From G039029935 sp039029935 (lineage in GTDB: Bacteria; Chloroflexota; Anaerolineae; Caldilineales; Caldilineaceae), in the NCBI GenBank assembly GCA_039029935.1, contig JBCCFC010000606.1:1-8219 (forward strand): a stretch of DNA of 8,219 nt, given 5' to 3'. Positions 1-6,600 of this stretch are shown here, in pieces. A program made the translations under genes and the position numbers. Each line of letters opens with the position of its first letter. The stretch's first letter is position 1. A model generated the notes under the pieces. It was not told where the DNA came from, did no database searches, and saw nothing but the letters and a program-made list of their open reading frames with translations.

Positions 1-8
1 GAAGATGG

Positions 9-28
9 ATTCCTGCCTTCGCAGGAAT
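9..28. repeat. Small perfect hairpin, possible dispersed intergenic repeat
   Basis: ATTCCTGC and GCAGGAAT form a perfect 8-bp stem around the loop CTTC. The surrounding wording (GGATTCCTGCCTTCGCAGG followed by AATGACA) resembles a short palindromic intergenic repeat seen in many bacterial genomes, usually in a form with more G and C. No run of T follows on the + strand, so it is a poor intrinsic terminator. It may lie in the 3' flank of a gene left of the window. The hairpin is seen directly; its membership of a repeat family is inferred. Confidence 0.5.
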
Positions 29-48
29 GACAATACCGAAAAACTTAA

Positions 49-77
49 TTTACAAGGTACTAAATACCTCGTATTGC
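49..77 (+). promoter_or_regulatory. Weak candidate sigma-70-type promoter for gene 1
   Basis: TTTACA at 49-54 matches five of six bases of the -35 consensus and stands exactly 17 bases before TATTGC at 72-77, which is a poor -10 (three of six). Inside the spacer AGGTA (55-59) and TACCT (65-69) form a 5-bp dyad, which could be an operator half-site pair or chance. If real, transcription would start near 84 and give a leader of about 70 bases. The evidence is weak, because promoter consensus in the likely host phylum is not well fixed. Confidence 0.2.
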
Positions 78-140
78 AAGATTCATCGTCACACACATCG
101 CTGCCAACTGCCATCCATCATGAACACAAATGAATACAAT

Positions 141-144
141 GGAG
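141..144 (+). promoter_or_regulatory. Ribosome binding site of gene 1
   Basis: GGAG lies 10 bases before the ATG at 155. No other ATG, GTG or TTG in the same frame precedes the hydrophobic core of the signal peptide, so this site supports 155 as the start. The upstream ATGs at 120, 130 and 139 are in other frames. Confidence 0.6.
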
Positions 145-154
145 AACAACAAGC

Positions 155-3100
155 ATGTGTAAATTATTACACCGTAGACAATCGCACATCGCACAATGGG
201 CAAACAATGGCCGTTCACAAGGGACTTACAAATGGGTAGCCATCCTAGTCCTACTCATCATTGGTCTAAGCAGGACAGAGCAGAATGCCTTGGCGCAGGC
301 GACCATCACCAGTCATGGGCCAAATGATAACGCAGTGTCAGTTATGGTCACAGCCAACATCACAGCCACCTTTGATGCCGACATCAATGCCAGCACGGTC
401 AATACACGCACCTTTGCCGTCCATAGTCTGTTTCGTGGCTACTTCACCGAGATGGCAACCGTTGCAGGTAATACCCTCACGGTGGACCCCAGCCGTAATT
501 ATTGGGTGGGCGAACCTGTGCAGGTGGTCGCCACCAGTCGTATCAGCGACACGGGCAACCAAGCTGCCACCGATCAGCAGTGGGGCTTCACCGCAGGTGA
601 TAACAACCCGCTGGTCAACCATACCTTTGAGGTAGACAGTAGCGTCACCATCACGGGGGTGTATCTTAGCTCAGTGGCGTGGGGAGATGCGGACAATGAT
701 GGGGACCTCGACTTTCTCTTCACTGGCTGTACTGCCGGATTTTGCCGCAAAGAAGTGGGGGCGTTGTATAAGAATGATGGGAGCGGTGGATTCAGCGTGG
801 ACCCCAGTGTCATCATCACGGGCGTGTTTGTTAGTGATGTGGCGTGGGGAGACGTAGACAACGATGGGGACCTTGACTTCCTGCTCACTGGGCGGGACAG
901 AGCTGGCCACGGCATGGGGGCGTTGTATAAGAATGATGGGAGCGGTGGATTCAGCGTGGATAACAGCATCACCATCGCGGAGGTGTATTTTAGCGATATG
1001 GCGTGGGGAGATGCGGACAACGATGGGGACCTCGACCTCCTCCTCACTGGACAGAACAATTTTGGTGGTGTGACGGGGGCGTTGTATAAGAACAATGGCA
1101 GCGGGGGATTCAGTGTCGAGAGCAACGTCATCATCACCGGGGTGAGTGGTGATGTGGCGTGGGGAGATGCAGACAACGATGGAGACCTCGACTTCCTCCT
1201 CACTGGCTTTTATTGGGATGGCAGTGCCAACCTTGTGGGGGCGTTGTATAAGAACGATGGGAGCGGTGGATTTAGCGTGGACCCCAGCGTCCCCATCACG
1301 GCAGTGTCTTCTGGTGATGTGGCGTGGGGAGATGCGGACAACGATGGAGACCTCGACTTCCTCCTCACGGGCTGTATTGTTACAGACTCTCCCTGTAGCA
1401 AGGGTATAGGGGCGTTGTATAAGAACAATGGTAGCGGGGGATTCAGCGTGGATAACAGCGTCACCATCACGGCGGCGTATGAAAGCTCGGTGGCATGGGG
1501 GGATGCGGACAACGATGGAGACCTCGACTTCCTCCTCACTGGACAGAGCAGTTCTGGACGCGTGGGGGCGTTGTATAAGAACGATGGTAGCGGTGGATTC
1601 AGCGTGGATAACAGCGTCACCATCCCGGCGGTGCAGCTAGGTGATGTGGCGTGGGGAGATGCGGACAACGATGGAGACCTCGACTTTCTCCTCACTGGAC
1701 AGGACAGTGGTGGTAACAGCGTGAGCGCGTTGTATAAGAATCGGTCAGTCTCTACGCCAGCCCAAGGACCAAACATCATCCTTGACAACCCGACTGTCAG
1801 TGAAAGTGCAGGTGTTGTGCGCTTTACACTTACCCTGTCGCAACTACACACAACCACCGTCAGCGTCGATTATGTCACGGCACTGAGTAGCCCAGCGAGT
1901 GCAGCCGAGAACGGCGACTTTACACCGATGACAGGCACGGCCACCATTCTTACAGGCAGCATCAGCGCACATATTGATATACCGATTGTCAACGACAGTT
2001 GGGATGAAGGCAACGAAACCTTTCTTCTCAATCTGAGTAATGCGGTCAATGGTGTGCTAATCGATACCACCGCCACTGCCACGATAGTCGATGATGACAG
2101 CAGCGCGCTCTCTGTTGGCGATGCTACTGCCAATGAGACAAGTGGGCAGATGACCTTCCACGTCGTTCTTTCTGGTCCGTCGGTGAATACGGTTCAGGTG
2201 CGCTATCATACCAAACATATTAATGCCGATCCGCTCCAAGATTATACAGACATACATGGCACGTTAGCGTTTGCGCCAGGGGAAACCAACAAGACCGTGT
2301 CTGTGCCGATTGTCAACCGCGACATTGGGCAGGGCAACCGCCTCTTGAAACTGGTGTTGAGCGGTGCAAGCAATGCCACCATTGCGGACGGCGAAGGGAT
2401 TGGCACGATTGTAGATGACAACTATCCAACACCTACATCCACATCAACCAGTATCCCAACGGGTACACCCACGGGTACACCAACACCAATAGGGACATCG
2501 ATCAGTACATCGACCAGTACATCGACCAGTACATCGACTAGTACATCAACTGCCACCAGCACCGCGACTGCCACCACGAAACCAACGGGTACACCTATCC
2601 CAACAAGTACATCGACAAATGCGTCAACAAGTACGTCAACAAGTACGTCAACCAGTATACCAACGGGTACGCCAACATCAACGGGTACACCAACATCAAT
2701 GGATACACCGACCAGTACACCGACCAGCACATCGACCAGCACCCCGACATCAGAAACGCCAGTGGTCCCAGTGGTTGAGCCAGTACCAACAGTCTCCAGT
2801 ACACCAAAGGCGACCAGTACACCGACGGCGACTAGCACCCCTACAGCAGCCAGCACACCAACCAACACACCAACCAGTCCATCTGTGCCGCCAACCGTCA
2901 CCAGCACGATGACACCTGTCCCCGTTCCGCCCACGGTGATGCCCGCACCAACCACATCGGTCGATGTCTTGACAGGCAGCAGCGAAACGGGGCCAAGCGG
3001 CGAAGTGGCTGTGCCAGCAGGTGAGTCGTTGACGCTCAACTTCAGCTTTAACAGCACATCGGCGGTCGAGCGTGTCATCTATACAATTGACTATGATGAC

Positions 3101-3490
3101 ACCGCCTTGGTCTTCAACCGCACCGAGACGATACGCAACTTGGATGCGTTGTGGGGCGTGGACACCTACACGATTGTGCAGCCAACAGAAGCACGGTCCA
3201 ACCATGTCAGCACTCAAAGCGCAGTTATCATCGAAGGGCCACTCACCACAGGCGACACCACTCTGCCGATTGTCTTTGATGCATTGCCACCTGTAGCAGG
3301 AAGTGATGGCACCGTAGTTGATGGCTCTGGCTTTACACTGACTGTCACCGATGAGGCTGATGTCGTGTTGATGACCATCAACGCTGATGTCTCAAACAAC
3401 ATCTTTATTCCCTCAACACCAACCGCCTTGCCAGAGATAGACGAGCCACAACAGCGGTGGTTCTTGTTTCTACCCTTTATTGGACGATAG
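155..3490 (+). CDS. Secreted propeller / Calx-beta surface protein
   Basis: Complete 1111-residue multidomain exported protein, probably a calcium-dependent adhesin or matrix protein; no enzyme site is visible. Order: a signal peptide with hydrophobic core W27-L38 and a likely cut near ALA-Q (residue 47); a Big_5-like Ig domain (about 50-149); seven FG-GAP/VCBS-type blades (about 152-531), each with the acidic calcium-loop motif WGDADNDGDLD or close to it, with Trp at 176, 231, 284, 336, 391, 448 and 500; two Calx-beta domains (about 540-648 and 652-756, ending IVDDD and IVDDN); a Ser/Thr/Pro linker (758-934); a cohesin-like beta-sandwich (about 935-1090, with YDDTALVF); and a tail ending FLPFIGR. 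Seven blades is the classic number for closing an integrin-like propeller. The only mature-chain cysteines are two pairs inside blade loops (192/197, 407/414). The cohesin-like call is the least certain. Ligand and anchoring mode are unknown. Confidence 0.93.
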   Translation: MCKLLHRRQSHIAQWANNGRSQGTYKWVAILVLLIIGLSRTEQNALAQATITSHGPNDNAVSVMVTANITATFDADINASTVNTRTFAVHSLFRGYFTEMATVAGNTLTVDPSRNYWVGEPVQVVATSRISDTGNQAATDQQWGFTAGDNNPLVNHTFEVDSSVTITGVYLSSVAWGDADNDGDLDFLFTGCTAGFCRKEVGALYKNDGSGGFSVDPSVIITGVFVSDVAWGDVDNDGDLDFLLTGRDRAGHGMGALYKNDGSGGFSVDNSITIAEVYFSDMAWGDADNDGDLDLLLTGQNNFGGVTGALYKNNGSGGFSVESNVIITGVSGDVAWGDADNDGDLDFLLTGFYWDGSANLVGALYKNDGSGGFSVDPSVPITAVSSGDVAWGDADNDGDLDFLLTGCIVTDSPCSKGIGALYKNNGSGGFSVDNSVTITAAYESSVAWGDADNDGDLDFLLTGQSSSGRVGALYKNDGSGGFSVDNSVTIPAVQLGDVAWGDADNDGDLDFLLTGQDSGGNSVSALYKNRSVSTPAQGPNIILDNPTVSESAGVVRFTLTLSQLHTTTVSVDYVTALSSPASAAENGDFTPMTGTATILTGSISAHIDIPIVNDSWDEGNETFLLNLSNAVNGVLIDTTATATIVDDDSSALSVGDATANETSGQMTFHVVLSGPSVNTVQVRYHTKHINADPLQDYTDIHGTLAFAPGETNKTVSVPIVNRDIGQGNRLLKLVLSGASNATIADGEGIGTIVDDNYPTPTSTSTSIPTGTPTGTPTPIGTSISTSTSTSTSTSTSTSTATSTATATTKPTGTPIPTSTSTNASTSTSTSTSTSIPTGTPTSTGTPTSMDTPTSTPTSTSTSTPTSETPVVPVVEPVPTVSSTPKATSTPTATSTPTAASTPTNTPTSPSVPPTVTSTMTPVPVPPTVMPAPTTSVDVLTGSSETGPSGEVAVPAGESLTLNFSFNSTSAVERVIYTIDYDDTALVFNRTETIRNLDALWGVDTYTIVQPTEARSNHVSTQSAVIIEGPLTTGDTTLPIVFDALPPVAGSDGTVVDGSGFTLTVTDEADVVLMTINADVSNNIFIPSTPTALPEIDEPQQRWFLFLPFIGR
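608..1741 (+). repeat. Seven tandem blade-coding repeats, 156-171 bp each
   Basis: The blade-coding DNA is repeated seven times with periods of 165, 159, 156, 165, 171 and 156 bases, measured between the conserved Trp codons. Two blocks are almost identical in every copy at the DNA level: the one coding WGDADNDGDLD and the one coding GALYKN(D/N)GSGGFSV. Near-identity at silent positions points to recent duplication or gene conversion rather than purely protein-level constraint. Length differences fall in the short loop after LLTG. The last unit breaks off after ALYKN, where the Calx-beta region begins. Confidence 0.92.
2426..2953 (+). repeat. Low-complexity Ser/Thr/Pro linker repeats
   Basis: This part of gene 1 codes for about 177 residues of STST, TPTG and TSTP type sequence. 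It includes four 12-base units of the form AGTACATCGACC at 2504-2551, the last two with small changes. All unit lengths are multiples of three, so gain or loss of copies would change stalk length without breaking the frame. Such linkers act as extended, often glycosylated spacers in exported proteins; glycosylation here is inference. Confidence 0.85.
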
Positions 3491-3494
3491 TAAA

Positions 3495-3524
3495 GTGAAG
3501 AGTGAAAAGTGAATCGTGAATAGT
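3495..3524. repeat. Degenerate 7-bp tandem repeat after gene 1
   Basis: GTGAA recurs exactly every seven bases at 3495, 3502, 3509 and 3516, with a partial fifth copy (GT) at 3523; the two bases between copies vary. It starts only five bases after the TAG of gene 1. Repeats of GTGAA-type heptamers are a known kind of intergenic filler in some bacterial genomes. No coding role is apparent. Confidence 0.6.
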
Positions 3525-3545
3525 CGGTCCAGTTACTGACCGGAC
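3523..3545. other. Imperfect GC-rich hairpin
   Basis: GTC-GGTC pairs with GACC-G-GAC (seven base pairs with one bulged G), around an 8-base loop that contains AGT and ACT able to extend the stem. No T-run follows, so it is not a typical intrinsic terminator. It could still protect the 3' end of the gene 1 message. Confidence 0.35.
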
Positions 3546-3550
3546 AATCG

Positions 3551-3622
3551 TGAAAACTATACTACACCGGATTGGGGTAATATACCCGGACATAACCCCA
3601 ATCCGGTGTAGTATAGTTTTCA
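3551..3622. repeat. Perfect 28-bp inverted repeat with 16-bp spacer
   Basis: Bases 3551-3578 and 3595-3622 are exact reverse complements over all 28 positions, with a 16-base spacer at 3579-3594. Each arm is about 43% GC. The outer end of the stem is AAAA on the left and TTTT on the right, so the structure could work as a two-way intrinsic terminator, although the T-run is only four long. The right arm ends 9 bases before the AAGGAAG ribosome binding site of gene 2, so it would sit in the leader if both genes are read through. I see no target-site duplication outside the arms. A small non-autonomous mobile or repeat element is an alternative reading. Confidence 0.9.
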
Positions 3623-3631
3623 TTATCAAAC

Positions 3632-3638
3632 AAGGAAG
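3632..3638 (+). promoter_or_regulatory. Ribosome binding site of gene 2
   Basis: AAGGAAG ends eight bases before the ATG at 3647 and is the strongest Shine-Dalgarno match in the gap. It decides the start: the ATG at 3639 overlaps the site and meets a stop after two codons, while the in-frame GTG at 3773, which would shorten the long N-terminus, was not seen to have a comparable site. Confidence 0.75.
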
Positions 3639-3646
3639 ATGACTTG

Positions 3647-6600
3647 ATGAACACTCATGCAAAATCAAACACACAAAATCGCTTGGCGCGCTACCATCAT
3701 CTGCGCACACGAAGTCAACTGATTCAGCAAGCCGCACAGTGCTATCCCAATCTCTGGCAATTTTTACAGTCTGTGTGGCAGCGTCACACAGACCGCCGAC
3801 CCCGTCTCAATCTATCCCCACGCCACCTCGCACGCACAGCCGTCAGCACAGTTGCTGGAGCATCACTCCTCTTGGCATCAGTTGCACCAGGCATACAGGC
3901 GGCCACCATCACCGTCAACACCAACACCATTGGTGGCATTGGCTGCGACTTGGCCGAGGCTATCCACGCGGCCAATGATGACAACGATGGTGGGGGCGAC
4001 TGTGCGGTCGGATCGGGTGATGACACGATTATCTTTGCCACTAGCCCCGCGACCATTCCCCTGACAACCGTCGATAATACGGGCATCAACGGCAACAGCG
4101 GCAACAACGCCTTGCCCGTCATCACCAGCACTGTCACCATCAGCGGTGGTGCTGGTATCACGCTTACCCGTGACAGTGCCACCAAATTTCGCATCATGTA
4201 TGTCAATGGCGGCGATATCACACTTGACAATGTAACGATCCACAACGGTTCGGTGACAGGTTCAGGCGAACCGAGCGGCAGCGGTGGGGGCATCATGGGG
4301 CGCAACAGCGCAACCATCAACCTGAGCCATAGCCGTGTCATCTCCAACGCATCCCAAAGCAGAGGCGGGGGTATATATACACGCGAAAGTAGCCATGTCA
4401 CCTTGAGCAACAGTGACATTCGGGCGAACTATGCACAGGTGCATGGTGGGGGAATTGATATTCAGGAATCAAGCACACTCCAGATTATGAGCAGCACGAT
4501 TGCCCTGAATACGGCGCAAAATAATGATGGTGGTGGGTTATTTGCAAACCAGTCAACGATTGATATGGTCGATACGACGATTTCTGGTAACTCGGCTGCT
4601 GGCAAAGGCGGGGGCATCTATATCCACGTCAACAGTGCCTTGACCATCACCAACAGCGACATCCTGACAAACACCGCTAGAACGGGTCATGGCGGGGGTA
4701 TCTACACCAAGCACTACAGCCCCGTACGTCTTATCAGCAGTACCGTTCAGGCCAATTATGCACAAGGTGGCGGCGGGGGCATCTTTACAGACGATTACAT
4801 CGACCTTTATATCAAAGACAGCGACTTGATTTCTAATACCGCCAAAACATCGCAAGGGGGAGCCTTTCGCGCCAATAATCAAGGCCCCGTCACCCTCATC
4901 AACAGCAATATCATCTCGAACTATGCAGGCAACAGTGGCGGTGCACTGTATGCCACCGGGTATAGTACGGTCACAGTCAGTGGGAGTGTCATCCGTCATA
5001 ACAGGGCCAAAAGTAGTGGTGGTGGCATTTATCAAAGACAGAGTATGCTGACGATGGACCAGAGCCACGTTTATGCAAACCATGCAGAAGGAGAGGGCGG
5101 TGGCCTCAACCTATCGCGCAACAGTCGGTTCTCCATGACCAATAGCCGTGTGTACGATAACTATGCCAAAGCACACGGTGGGGGGATTCTATCTGCACGT
5201 GGGTCAGAGCAGTTTATGGTCGTGAGCAGTGAGATTATGTCGAATGCCAGCAATCAAACAGGTGGTGGTATTTACGTGACAGATGCATCTTCTGTCGTTA
5301 TCACGGATTCAACGATTCTATCCAATACGGCAGTCGAGTATGCAGGCGGGGTCGGGTTCAAGCTCGTCACCGATGCCGCCATCACCAATAGCACCATTCG
5401 CAATAACAGGGGAAGCGGACAGGGTGGTGGTTTATGGGCTGCCACATCCACCAAGACCCATGTGACCAACAGTGTGATTCAGTCTAATACCCTGAGCAGT
5501 GGTCTGGGGGGTGGCATCTTTGCAAATGACAGCAGCGTTATTACGCTGACCAATAGCAGCATTTTACGGAATTCCACGCCGGGTCATGGCGGTGGTATCT
5601 ATGTCAACAGTAGCCCTGTCCATGCCGTGACCAGTGATATTATCAGTAACACGGCTGGTGATAAGGGCGGTGGCTTGGCAATCCTCAATACAAGTCTTTA
5701 TGTCACTAACAGCCGTATTCTGACCAACGTTGCCACAAATCAGGGTGGTGCGCTCTATTACGGCGGCAGTAGCAGCGGTCCAGTGGCGATTGCCCAAAGT
5801 TGTGTTGTTGGCAATTCTGCCACCGCTGTTCAGAACAACAATGCAGGTGTCACGGTAGACGCCCAGTTTAATTGGTGGGGGGATACCGATGGCCCCGGTT
5901 CTGGCGATACCATCAGCAGCCATGTCGACAGCAGCAATTTCCACACCAGTGCCATCCTCAGTTGTCCAGACCACAGCGATGTTGTCTATGGCGCCACGAT
6001 TACGGTCAACGCCACGACGATTACCACCGACACAACCGACTGTGATCTCGCTGATGCCATCCACGCTGCCAACAACGACGCCGACCGCAATGGCTGTTCC
6101 CACGCATCGGGTCAAGTCAGCGGCATCTTTGGTGACGACACCATTCTGTTTTCCTCTGACCCCATGATTGTCACACTATCAGACATTGTAGATACAGACG
6201 GGCAATTGGGCGATACAGGATTGCCGCGCATCATCACCCCACTGACCATCAGCGGTGGTGTCAACGGGGCGACCATCCAACGCAACGGCGCGGTCACGGA
6301 TAAATTTAGAATTTTGCTTGTGACAAGGCATAGCCAAACAACACTGGATAATATCACCATCAGCGGTGGTTACACGACAAAAAACGATTGGGGCGGGCGT
6401 GGTGCGGGTGTTTTGGTTAGTTGGAATGCGGCATTAACCATGACCAATAGCACGGTGGCGGGCAATTTCACCACACATCCCACAGCATCTGGAGCGGGTA
6501 TCGCCGTCACGGATAGCGAGCTGACACTGATTCAGAGTACGGTGACAGGGAATACGGCAACCCAATCTTCCTCCAGCGGGATTGCGGCCACATTTGGTAG

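Noticed and set aside
27..239. Small + strand open frame of 70 codons overlapping the start of gene 1
   Set aside because: It begins inside the hairpin, has no ribosome site, shows no recognisable motif and overlaps the well-supported gene 1 start in another frame.
574..1857. Long reverse-strand open frames (574-1203 and 1210-1857) opposite the propeller repeats
   Set aside because: Their predicted proteins are a repeating mirror of the gene 1 blades (RRKSRSPSLSASPHAT recurring), which arises because the repeat unit lacks stops in that frame. No ribosome site or independent domain is seen.
2504..2551. CRISPR-like array suggested by the short tandem repeats
   Set aside because: The units are contiguous 12-base coding repeats with no spacers, inside the gene 1 reading frame.
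2422..3078. Reverse-strand open frame of 218 codons rich in VGVLVDVLVDVL
   Set aside because: It is the antisense of the Ser/Thr/Pro linker; low-complexity ACC/ACA/TCG codons read backwards as Gly/Val/Asp. It looks membrane-like only by composition.
3572..3618. Possible promoter for gene 2 within the palindrome (TTGGGG or TATAGT as elements)
   Set aside because: No pair of boxes has both a fair match and 16-18 base spacing; TATAGT at 3613-3618 lacks a -35 partner.
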